From the NCBI GenBank assembly GCA_041583015.1, contig JBFHGR010000053.1, positions 1 through 24,097 of the forward strand: a stretch of 24,097 nt of DNA, given 5' to 3'. The position numbers were made by a program, and so were the translations under genes. This stretch comes from Parvicella sp041583015 (GTDB lineage Bacteria > Bacteroidota > Bacteroidia > Flavobacteriales_D > Parvicellaceae). A model generated the notes under the pieces. That model was not told the origin of the DNA. It saw only the letters and a list, made by a program, of their open reading frames with translations, and did no database searches. Numbering within the stretch: the stretch's first letter is position 1; every line of letters starts with the position of its first letter. Positions 1-7,227 of this stretch are shown piece by piece.

Positions 1-1889
1 ATTCCAGTGTTGATTGTAAAACTTTCATCATTATCATCAATAGTCGTTCGCTCTGTAGAAAGGTCTCTATCACTAAAATAATTTGAATAACTAAGTACTG
101 TATTTCCGTACAGTTGGTCTCCCCATTTTCTTGACCACCTAAGACTACTTCCTATATTACCATATTTGGTAAGATCTGAAGTACTAATGCTTAACCCCTC
201 GCCAAAACCACCTCCTCTAGGTCCTCCTCCACTAAAAGTATTACTATTATCCAATTTATCTGAACCATTAAAAATACTCAGAGAAATTACATCTTTATCT
301 GAAGGTTTATAAGTGAATTTTCCATTAAGATCATAAAAGTAAGAGGTAGCTTCTGTATTTTGTTGGTTTCTTCCCCCTTGCTGCACAACTACTTCTTCGT
401 CAGAGTCATCATTGAATTTATCAAATATTGTATTGTACAGGAACCCTTTATAAGACCTTCTATAAGTAATAATAGATGAAAACTTCTCTCCTATTGGAAT
501 CTCTACAAAAGCATTCACACTTAAAAGACTAATATCACCTCCAATATTAAATTTCTTCTGGTTTCCTTCCTTGCCCGTAATCTCTGTTACACTAGAAAGC
601 CTTCCTCCAAATTTAGATTCAAAACCACCTTTATATAATTGAACATCTTTTAATGCATTAGAATTAAAAGCACTAAAAAAACCATACAAATGATCTACAT
701 GATAAACAGTAAAACCATCATAAAGAACCAAATTTTGATCTGGTGTTCCTCCTCTTACATACAGTCCAGAAGAAGACTCATTTGCAGAACTTACACCGGG
801 CATTAATTGAAACGAACGCATCACATCTCTTTCACCCATATTGGGTAATTTCTCAAGCGATTTAGGTGTCATTTTTACAACCCCAACATCTTCTTTTTTT
901 GATAAAACTACGTCTTCTTTAAGTACTACGACATCATGTGCCTTCAAACTAGTAGCAGATGGAGACAATTCTATAACCATGTTTTTAGTAGGCACATCAG
1001 GTGTTAGATATATCTTCTTCTCAGTATATCCTATATACCTAATAACCAATGTATTTGTATCTGTAGGAACTTTAAGCAGAGAATAAAAACCATCAGCATT
1101 TGATGTTGCGCCAATAGTTGTATTTTCTACTAGAATATTAGAAAACGGAAGAGACTCTCCCGTAGTCCTATCTTTTATCACGCCTGATATATTAAAATTA
1201 AATTTAGATGGTTCACCAAAGTAAACTTTAGTTACTTCCGGACTCGATTGAGTTTCTTCAATAGGTTTTCGGTCTTTTTTTCTAACAAAATTATCTTCAA
1301 CATAATAAGTTGCTAGATCCTCTTCCTCTTTAGGCTTGGGACCGTATAAGTCTTCGTCTTCTTTAAATTGGGTGGTTAGATTTTGAGAAACCACATCACT
1401 ACTACCTGGAACTATGACAATAGAAGAAAAAGTATCTTCCAACTTATTAGATTCTATATCTAGTTCCTCAATACCTTCATCCTTTATATAAAGAAATAGA
1501 TTTCCGTGTCCATTTTTAAAGCCATATGTAACACTTGAAGCCAACGCCTTTAGACATTGTAAACTATACTTACTTGACTTTTCTGATGACAATAAATAAA
1601 CAAAATAATATCCATAGAAATCTGGAACTAATCGCAATTCATCATTGCGATACATATCCTCCAAATTCTCTTCGGAATCCCCTAAAACAAAAATAACAGG
1701 CCGTTTGCGATTAGTTGTATTGCCATTAGGTGCATGTGTCAAAAATGACATGTAACAATTGCTACCTTGGCTATTTAATTTGTACTGATTAAATTGAGCA
1801 TAATTGATTGAATACAGTACAAAACTGACGATAAAAACAACCAAAACACTTTTGAACTCTAAAAACACCTTGTAACAAAACAATCTCAT
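1..1889 (-). CDS. TonB-dependent outer-membrane receptor with extra N-terminal domain (3' end outside window)
   Basis: The frame is open from an ATG at 1889 down to base 1 (629 codons plus two bases) and has an in-frame TGA shortly upstream, so this ATG is the first possible one. Residues 13-31 form a hydrophobic export signal ending in YAQ. Residues about 62-165 resemble a degenerate alpha/beta-hydrolase (RPVIFVLGD, then YYFVYLL, then a helix leading to GNLFLYIKDEG) with no GxSxG serine. An acidic, lysine-rich linker follows. Residues 233-312 are a carboxypeptidase-regulatory-like beta-sandwich (ISGVIKDRTTGESLPFSNI). Residues about 340-440 are a TonB plug (LPNMGERDVMRSFQLMPGV, GLYVRGGTPDQNLVLYDG), followed by the start of the beta-barrel. 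The protein should sit in the outer membrane and import a ligand with TonB energy; the substrate is not evident. It lies 108 bp downstream of a LytTR regulator on the same strand. The family call is secure, the substrate unknown. Confidence 0.93.
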   Translation of the reverse strand, partial: MRLFCYKVFLEFKSVLVVFIVSFVLYSINYAQFNQYKLNSQGSNCYMSFLTHAPNGNTTNRKRPVIFVLGDSEENLEDMYRNDELRLVPDFYGYYFVYLLSSEKSSKYSLQCLKALASSVTYGFKNGHGNLFLYIKDEGIEELDIESNKLEDTFSSIVIVPGSSDVVSQNLTTQFKEDEDLYGPKPKEEEDLATYYVEDNFVRKKDRKPIEETQSSPEVTKVYFGEPSKFNFNISGVIKDRTTGESLPFSNILVENTTIGATSNADGFYSLLKVPTDTNTLVIRYIGYTEKKIYLTPDVPTKNMVIELSPSATSLKAHDVVVLKEDVVLSKKEDVGVVKMTPKSLEKLPNMGERDVMRSFQLMPGVSSANESSSGLYVRGGTPDQNLVLYDGFTVYHVDHLYGFFSAFNSNALKDVQLYKGGFESKFGGRLSSVTEITGKEGNQKKFNIGGDISLLSVNAFVEIPIGEKFSSIITYRRSYKGFLYNTIFDKFNDDSDEEVVVQQGGRNQQNTEATSYFYDLNGKFTYKPSDKDVISLSIFNGSDKLDNSNTFSGGGPRGGGFGEGLSISTSDLTKYGNIGSSLRWSRKWGDQLYGNTVLSYSNYFSDRDLSTERTTIDDNDESFTINTG

Positions 1890-1905
1890 ACATCTGATTT
1901 TCAAT

Positions 1906-1913
1906 CAAAAATA
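1906..1913 (-). promoter_or_regulatory. Candidate -7 box of the TonB receptor gene
   Basis: Read on the minus strand the bases are TATTTTTG, an exact match to the Bacteroidota -7 consensus TAnnTTTG, 16 bases before the receptor ATG. No clear TTG stands at the -33 distance, so the promoter is tentative. If real, the receptor can be transcribed separately from the two-component genes upstream. Confidence 0.4.
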
Positions 1914-1997
1914 TGTAATTGTAAACCCTCGAACCATTTAAATAGATATTCTCTCCGATTCTATAGACGTTAATCCATTTAAAAACGACCTTCCTCT

Positions 1998-2714
1998 CTA
2001 AATCATTTTATTATTTAGAAATTCTTGAAAGTCTACCTTATATTTATCTGCAATAGTAATCCTAATTTTATCATTGATAACTATTTGACCTCTTTCGATA
2101 GTATGAATCATCCCTAAAGCTACTATATAGGATCTATGCACTCTCATAAACATCGTATGCGGTAATTTTTCTTCCAAGGATTTTAAACTTAAAATCGTCA
2201 CAATCGGTTTGTCTTGACTTTTAAGCCATATCTTAACATAATCCTTCATTCCTTCCACACAAACTATATCATTGTGCAGAATTTTCACATGCTTGTATTC
2301 AGATCTAACAAAAAAATAATCTTCTTTTTCTATTGTTTCTACCTGCTCTTGCATGGAAAACCAATCTACTACCTTTAATGCAGCGGTAATAAATTCTTCA
2401 TAATTAAATGGTTTCAAAAGGTAGTCCATTGCTCCTACTTTATAACTTTCTATCGCATAATGATCAAAAGCAGAAGTAAAAATAACTTTAACATGCTCTG
2501 GCAACATCCTAGACAATTCCATACCATTTAAATCTGGCATTTGAATATCCAAAAACACTAAATCTACAATGTTATTCTTTATCCATTCCAAACCTTGCTT
2601 CGCATCATTAGAAGTATAAGCCCATTTTAAAAATCTAGTTTTATGTACGTATCTTTCTAGTAAGTCACTTGCCAACGGCTCGTCATCAATTATAACACAT
2701 GTAATTTCTTTCAT
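1998..2714 (-). CDS. LytTR-family response regulator
   Basis: This 238-residue regulator has a receiver domain (residues 1-120) followed by a LytTR DNA-binding domain (about 133-235). In the receiver, the acidic pair D10-D11, the phospho-acceptor D56 (DLVFLDIQMPDLNG), T80 and K101 (LLKPF) are all in place, so it should be phosphorylated normally. The LytTR half shows the typical VEGMKDYVKI and FMRVHRSYIV segments. LytTR proteins bind short imperfect direct repeats upstream of their targets. Its ATG follows the stop of the sensor kinase gene by only three bases, so the two are surely co-transcribed and translationally coupled. The TonB receptor gene downstream on the same strand is a natural candidate target, but that is inference from position only. 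Confidence 0.95.
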   Translation of the reverse strand: MKEITCVIIDDEPLASDLLERYVHKTRFLKWAYTSNDAKQGLEWIKNNIVDLVFLDIQMPDLNGMELSRMLPEHVKVIFTSAFDHYAIESYKVGAMDYLLKPFNYEEFITAALKVVDWFSMQEQVETIEKEDYFFVRSEYKHVKILHNDIVCVEGMKDYVKIWLKSQDKPIVTILSLKSLEEKLPHTMFMRVHRSYIVALGMIHTIERGQIVINDKIRITIADKYKVDFQEFLNNKMI

Positions 2715-2717
2715 ACT

Positions 2718-3761
2718 CTATTCAATTAACGAAATTTCTAATGTTACGATATACATATCATCTACTACTTTCGATTGTAAATAAAATTTTGAAGGATAGA
2801 GCAATTCCAATCTTTTCAACAGGTTTTCATTACCAATCCCTGAACCACTTTGATCATCCTTATTTTTAGGGAAGTTGGTATTTTTAGTTTCAAATATTAA
2901 CTTATCTTCTAACATACTCAACTTAAAAAATATTTCCGAAGGCAACGATGAAGAAGCCCCGTGTTTAAAAGAATTCTCCACCATAGACAAAAATAAAAGC
3001 GGAGGTACTTCTTCTTCTTTTACTTCCTGAAAAGAATAACTTACAGACGTATTCTTCGACAACCTAATCTGCATCAATTCTATATATTGCTTAAGAAAGT
3101 TTATATCATCTTTTAGTAACACTTTGTCTCTACCAGTGTCATACAATAAATACCTCATCAACTTACTTAGTGCATGCACAACTTCCTGAGCTTTTACTGG
3201 AGACGTTTCTATCAAAGAATAGATATTATTTAGTGAATTAAAAAAGAAGTGGGGTTTTAATTGGTATTTCAACCCTTGTAATTCTGTCTCTAAATTTCTT
3301 GTTTCAACTTCTTTTCTTTCTCTTTCTAACTGAATATTTCTTTCCGAAGATTTCAACAACATTGCAATCAAAATCGGTGTGACTGTAAGCAGAAAGTCTT
3401 TTAAGATAAATAAAATGGGATTCCTTCTACGCAACATACCTCCAGGTTCCGGAAGATGTTTAGGTGGAGTGAAGTCTAATACAAGAAAATTTATCACTCC
3501 AAAAACTACAATAACAGCAACATTAAGAATAATGAACCACTTTTTCCTTTTGTTATAAAAACAAGCATCAATTAGCCATAAATAATTGATGTAAAAAAGA
3601 AAAGCAAAAACCAAGATAGGTGCCCAATTGTGCCTTAATACATCTTTATAATCAATTGTTCCTTCTCGAAATATTACCAAAGGTAAACTCATAAGAAAAG
3701 CCCAAAACACAATGTGATAAAGTACTTTAGATTTATTCTCTTTTGAATTATAACTACTCAT
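2718..3761 (-). CDS. LytS/YehU-type membrane sensor histidine kinase
   Basis: This 347-residue kinase has four predicted membrane spans (about 12-30, 47-66, 75-97 and 117-136), a charged coiled-coil linker (about 138-163), the His_kinase domain and a HATPase_c domain. The phospho-acceptor is H171 in QLKPHFFFNSLNNIYSLIE; the family usually has HFLFN. An N-box (VENSFKHG) and a glycine-rich G-box (GSGIGNENLLKRL) mark the ATP site. There is no separate extracytoplasmic domain, so the signal is probably sensed in or near the membrane. Bacteroidota have many such kinases paired with LytTR regulators, and few have known ligands. It is the first gene of the pair; the next gene starts three bases after its stop. 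Confidence 0.94.
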   Translation of the reverse strand: MSSYNSKENKSKVLYHIVFWAFLMSLPLVIFREGTIDYKDVLRHNWAPILVFAFLFYINYLWLIDACFYNKRKKWFIILNVAVIVVFGVINFLVLDFTPPKHLPEPGGMLRRRNPILFILKDFLLTVTPILIAMLLKSSERNIQLERERKEVETRNLETELQGLKYQLKPHFFFNSLNNIYSLIETSPVKAQEVVHALSKLMRYLLYDTGRDKVLLKDDINFLKQYIELMQIRLSKNTSVSYSFQEVKEEEVPPLLFLSMVENSFKHGASSSLPSEIFFKLSMLEDKLIFETKNTNFPKNKDDQSGSGIGNENLLKRLELLYPSKFYLQSKVVDDMYIVTLEISLIE

Positions 3762-3800
3762 TTTATGAAATATATTTAATAGTCATTGTAGCATATTCAT

Positions 3801-3808
3801 CAATATTA
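3801..3808 (-). promoter_or_regulatory. Weak candidate -7 box upstream of the sensor kinase; only element seen in the 3762-4034 gap
   Basis: The minus strand reads TAATATTG, one base off the TAnnTTTG consensus, 39 bases upstream of the kinase ATG. No matching -33 TTG was found. The rest of the 273-base gap between the kinase and the reductase gene is AT-rich. I see no ORF, RNA gene or convincing terminator for the reductase gene in it. Confidence 0.25.
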
Positions 3809-4034
3809 AGGTAATACTTTTGACGATATAATCATCCTTATTTTATCCATTTTAAATAGCAGTAATACCAAACAAAACTTTACTCAAGTCCAATCCATCA
3901 ATGACAATAGAATACTTCTAACTCATTTATTCTTTTTATGAATCAAACAAAATACCTCTGTAGTAATTACAAGGCTTATTTTGGTATATTTAAACTAATT
4001 AAAAACAAGAATAGTATAATTCAAGTACAATTAA

Positions 4035-5099
4035 CTACACTTCGTCATAATTAACAGTAACATGTTCTGTCACGGGATGAGAAGTACAAGTAAGAATATA
4101 TCCATCAGCAACCTCATCGTCTGTCAATGCATAGTTAGCATCCATTACTGCTCTACCTGAAGTAACTTTTGCTTTACATGTACAACAAACGGCTCCTTTA
4201 CATGAGAAAGGAACATCTACTCCTTCATCTATTGCTGTTTCCAGAATAGAATCTCCGGTTGTTTTTAAATTAAATGAAAACTCTTCATCATCATAAATAA
4301 CCGTGATTTTCGCCTCACCTACAAAGTCTTCTGCTTGATGTTCTCCTGTAGACTTACTTTCCATCAACACAGGAGTGGTAAATAATTCGAAGTGAATTTT
4401 TTCTCTAGGTATATCTATTGACTCCAGACCTTTCGTTGCTTCAATAATCATCTCTTCTGGTCCACATAAGAAGAAACCAGCTGCGTTTTGCAAAAGATTG
4501 TGAGTAACCAAAGACCTAACTTTTCCTTCATTTATCCTTCCATTAGTCAATGCTGAACCCGTGTCTTGTCTAGAATAAATCAATGTAGTTTTTACATTCT
4601 TTTGTGCTAGTGCTTCAAATTGCTCTTTAAAAATAACATTGTTTTCATCCTTATTTCCATAGAAAATATAAAACTCACTATTAGGCTCATTCTCTGCAAC
4701 AGCATGTGCCATAGATAAAATTGGTGTTATTCCACTTCCTGCTGCAAAAGCTACATATTTCTGTGCACTCAATTTATTAGTTTCTAAAACAAAACCACCT
4801 TCAGGCTCCATTACGCTCAAAGAATCACCTACATTTAATTTTTCATTGATATAAGTAGAGACTTTTCCGTTTTCAACTTTTTTAACCGCCACTCTGAGCA
4901 CTTCATCTGAAGGAGATGAACATAGAGAATATGCTCTCCTTTCTTCTTTACCTTCAATATTTATACTTAACGTTAAGTATTGTCCAGCGATAAAACTATA
5001 TGCTGATTTTAATTCATTGGGAATTTCAAAACCAACAGAAACTGTATCGTTTGTTTCTTTATTTACCTCAACTACTCTTAAATTATGAAATTGACTCAT
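4035..5099 (-). CDS. Ferredoxin-NAD(P)H reductase with C-terminal [2Fe-2S] domain, PaaE-like
   Basis: This 354-residue flavoprotein has three modules. The FAD-binding barrel (residues 5-108) carries RAYSLCSSP at 55-63 for flavin contact. The NAD(P)-binding domain (about 112-240) carries AAGSGITPILSM and a C-terminal CGPEEM. A plant-type ferredoxin domain (about 262-354) has cluster cysteines C300, C305, C308 and C338. This order matches PaaE, the reductase of phenylacetyl-CoA epoxidase, and related electron-transfer reductases. It would pass electrons from NAD(P)H through FAD to the iron-sulfur cluster and on to an oxygenase or other acceptor in the cytoplasm. No paaABCD genes are visible next to it, so the partner is unknown and paaE is not assigned. 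It is transcribed alone, divergent from the hydrolase gene. Confidence 0.92.
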   Translation of the reverse strand: MSQFHNLRVVEVNKETNDTVSVGFEIPNELKSAYSFIAGQYLTLSINIEGKEERRAYSLCSSPSDEVLRVAVKKVENGKVSTYINEKLNVGDSLSVMEPEGGFVLETNKLSAQKYVAFAAGSGITPILSMAHAVAENEPNSEFYIFYGNKDENNVIFKEQFEALAQKNVKTTLIYSRQDTGSALTNGRINEGKVRSLVTHNLLQNAAGFFLCGPEEMIIEATKGLESIDIPREKIHFELFTTPVLMESKSTGEHQAEDFVGEAKITVIYDDEEFSFNLKTTGDSILETAIDEGVDVPFSCKGAVCCTCKAKVTSGRAVMDANYALTDDEVADGYILTCTSHPVTEHVTVNYDEV

Positions 5100-5124
5100 T
5101 GTACACGTTTAATTTATAAGTTTG

Positions 5125-5159
5125 CAAATGTACCATTTACAAAATAAAATTTAAAACAA
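5125..5159 (-). promoter_or_regulatory. Promoter of the reductase gene
   Basis: On the minus strand 5132-5125 reads TACATTTG, an exact TAnnTTTG -7 box, 25 bases before the reductase ATG. A TTG at 5159-5157 is a possible -33 element, although the 24-base gap is slightly long for this promoter class. Confidence 0.5.
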
Positions 5160-5179
5160 AAATGACAAGAATGATGTTA

Positions 5180-5187
5180 TAATATTG
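5180..5187 (+). promoter_or_regulatory. Possible -7 box giving a leaderless hydrolase mRNA
   Basis: TAATATTG differs from TAnnTTTG by one base and ends four bases before the ATG at 5192. If used, transcription would start at or next to the ATG. No -33 TTG is seen, so support is weak. Confidence 0.3.
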
Positions 5188-5191
5188 AAAT

Positions 5192-6091
5192 ATGAAAAAA
5201 TTCTTCAAATCAAAAATATTCCTTTGGTCTTTAGCTTCTTTTATAGGCATCACTTTCATTTTCTTTCACTTCATAGGGCCCAGACTTATAGTCAGCAAAA
5301 GATCTTCTGACAAACCTTATCCTGATATCAGAGAATTTAATATTCATTTTGAGTCATTTCCTATAATTTCTCATGATGGACTTCGACTAGCTAACTTTTT
5401 CTGTTTTTCTAATCTAGATACTATAAAAGGAACTATTTTATTTATTCATGGAATAGGAAGCAGAAAAGAGAGGTTTATTCCAATGGCAGAAGCACTGGCT
5501 GATAATGGTTTTCAATCAATTTTAATAGATCTTCGTGCACACGGCCAAAGTCATGGAGATTATATAACGTATGGATACAACGAAACCAAAGACATTTCAG
5601 ATTTAATAACATGTGCGGATACCACCTACAATCTTCAAAGCATAGGTATTTGGGGGCAATCTTTGGGAGGTGCTATTTCGCTTCAGATGCTTGCCAAAGA
5701 CAAACGTATTGATTTTGGGATTATAGAAAGTACCTACTCCACTTTTGATGAAGTGATACATGATTACTCCAACAGAATAGTTGGTTTCCCACTCGGCTTC
5801 CTTAATGATTACGTGATTTGGCGTGCTCAAGATATAGCAAATTTTGATAAAGTAAACCTAAATCCTGAAGATGCATGTCTTCAAATAGACCAACCAATTC
5901 TTTACGTTCATGGAACAGAAGATGATCGTATAGATGTTTCGTATGGCAAGCGAAACTATAATAAAATAGTGTCCACAGACAAAGAACTAGTCCTTGTCGA
6001 AGGAGCCAATCATGTGAATGTATGGGATATTGGCGGTGAGGCATATAAAATAAAATGTTTGGAATTTTTAAATCAAGCTGCAGGTAAATAA
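5192..6091 (+). CDS. Membrane-anchored alpha/beta-hydrolase
   Basis: This 299-residue protein begins with a lysine-rich start and one hydrophobic segment (about 9-29), then an alpha/beta-hydrolase fold, so it is probably held in the inner membrane with the enzyme outside the cytoplasm. The oxyanion HG is at 86-87 (FIHGIGSRKERF). The nucleophile is S157 in GQSLGG, the acid is probably D245 (GTEDDRID) and the histidine is H274 (GANHVNVW), so the triad is complete. The layout resembles the YqkD/FrsA-like and serine aminopeptidase-like hydrolases found widely in bacteria; the substrate cannot be told from sequence. The PhyH gene follows after 38 bases on the same strand, so the two are likely an operon. 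Confidence 0.9.
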   Translation: MKKFFKSKIFLWSLASFIGITFIFFHFIGPRLIVSKRSSDKPYPDIREFNIHFESFPIISHDGLRLANFFCFSNLDTIKGTILFIHGIGSRKERFIPMAEALADNGFQSILIDLRAHGQSHGDYITYGYNETKDISDLITCADTTYNLQSIGIWGQSLGGAISLQMLAKDKRIDFGIIESTYSTFDEVIHDYSNRIVGFPLGFLNDYVIWRAQDIANFDKVNLNPEDACLQIDQPILYVHGTEDDRIDVSYGKRNYNKIVSTDKELVLVEGANHVNVWDIGGEAYKIKCLEFLNQAAGK

Positions 6092-6129
6092 ATCAAATAA
6101 CTACCTTTACAATTATTCAATCACTTACT

Positions 6130-7077
6130 ATGAGTAACTTCTTACGAAAAAGCAAACTTGCATATCAATGCTATAATTTCTTTAAAAAGTCTGAATTGGC
6201 ATATAATACGGAGTTGTATCGAAAGTACGATATCAATAAGAAATATTATTCACCTGTGTCAAGTGAGGATTTTAAACATTTAGAAAGTCCTAAAAACATT
6301 CACGACAGACTTGATTCCGCTATAGAACTTCCCAAAAGACAATCTTTTAATGCATTGGACGAGAGCACCAAAACCGCCATGTTATCGTGGTCTAAAGATG
6401 GATATGTTATCTTACGAAATTACTTTTCAGAGGAGGAAGTAACCGATATTAATCAAGAAGTAGATAAATTAATTACAACAAAAAAAGCGGATTGGAAAGA
6501 AGATAGCAGAATCATGTTTGCCATTCATAAATCAAAGAAATTAAGAGAAATAGGAAGTGATCCAAAATTGATTAATATACTAAACCTTCTTTTAGGAAGA
6601 AATGTAGACCTTTTTCAAAGTATAAACTTCATAAATGCAAGTCAGCAACGATCACATTCTGACTCTGTACACATGTCAACTTTTCCATACGGTAATATCC
6701 TAGCAGTTTGGATTGCGCTAGAAGATATCACTCCAGAAAATGGTCCGTTACACTATTATCCAGGCTCTCATAAACTTCCTTACATTGTAAACAGCGACTA
6801 CGATAACGTTGGCACAAAATATAAATTAGGCGATAAAACCTATGGAGATTATGAAGATAGAATTCAAGAAGAAATAGAAAAACACAAACTTGAAAAACAA
6901 ACATTCTTAGCAAAAAAAGGAGACTTACTTATTTGGCATGCTAACTTACTGCACGGTGGAGAGCCACTTATTGACAAAACCAAAACTAGAAAAAGTATGG
7001 TTTTTCATTATTATGCTCAAGATGTAATATGTTTTCATGAAATTACACAAAGACCTACTTTAAAAAAGAAGATATAG
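6130..7077 (+). CDS. Phytanoyl-CoA dioxygenase (PhyH) family protein
   Basis: This 315-residue protein belongs to the non-heme Fe(II)/2-oxoglutarate dioxygenases. The iron ligands are H176 and D178 (RSHSDSVHM) and H275 (ANLLHGGEP). R287 in KTRKSMVFHYY is the expected 2-oxoglutarate-binding arginine. The helical start of the domain is seen at 78-118 (MLSWSKDGYVILRNYFSEEE) and a NGPLHYYPGSHKLP segment at 204-217. Members hydroxylate small molecules or lipid-like substrates in the cytoplasm; the substrate here is unknown. The first 60 residues are an extra helical, basic stretch in front of the domain. It is the second gene after the hydrolase. Confidence 0.92.
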   Translation: MSNFLRKSKLAYQCYNFFKKSELAYNTELYRKYDINKKYYSPVSSEDFKHLESPKNIHDRLDSAIELPKRQSFNALDESTKTAMLSWSKDGYVILRNYFSEEEVTDINQEVDKLITTKKADWKEDSRIMFAIHKSKKLREIGSDPKLINILNLLLGRNVDLFQSINFINASQQRSHSDSVHMSTFPYGNILAVWIALEDITPENGPLHYYPGSHKLPYIVNSDYDNVGTKYKLGDKTYGDYEDRIQEEIEKHKLEKQTFLAKKGDLLIWHANLLHGGEPLIDKTKTRKSMVFHYYAQDVICFHEITQRPTLKKKI

Positions 7078-7081
7078 TCTC

Positions 7082-7117
7082 ATTTGTCTACTTTGACGGT
7101 AATTTCCGACAAATTTT
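7082..7117 (+). terminator. Weak candidate terminator after the PhyH gene
   Basis: ATTTGTC (7082-7088) and GACAAAT (7108-7114) can pair and are followed by a short T stretch. Inside lies a second imperfect palindrome, TTTGACGG (7092-7099) against CCGACAAA (7106-7113), with one mismatch. Loops and arms are poor for a terminator, so this may instead belong to the htpG control region. Confidence 0.25.
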
Positions 7118-7131
7118 CATACACACATTTT

Positions 7132-7150
7132 TATCTTTGACACATTGTCA
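7132..7150 (+). promoter_or_regulatory. htpG promoter with overlapping palindrome
   Basis: TATCTTTG (7132-7139) is an exact TAnnTTTG -7 box, leaving a leader of about 80 bases before htpG. Directly overlapping its end is the perfect palindrome TGACA-CAT-TGTCA (7138-7150), placed where transcription should start. This position suits a repressor operator. It is not the CIRCE element bound by HrcA. No -33 TTG is visible. Confidence 0.5.
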
Positions 7151-7227
7151 GCATAAGTTGAATGGCACATCCTTTGACTAAATGATATTTCGATACAAAA
7201 TATTATTAATCAAATTATATATAAATT

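Noticed and set aside
841..1086. Plus-strand 81-codon open frame
   Set aside because: It lies wholly inside the TonB receptor gene on the other strand and its protein has no recognisable features.
3864..3962. AATACC/GGTATT-like half-sites in the gap before the kinase gene
   Set aside because: No correctly spaced partner half-site or -7 box on either strand; consistent with chance in AT-rich DNA.
4035..5099. Assigning the reductase to phenylacetate degradation as paaE
   Set aside because: No other paa genes are in view, and reductases with this domain order serve several oxygenases.
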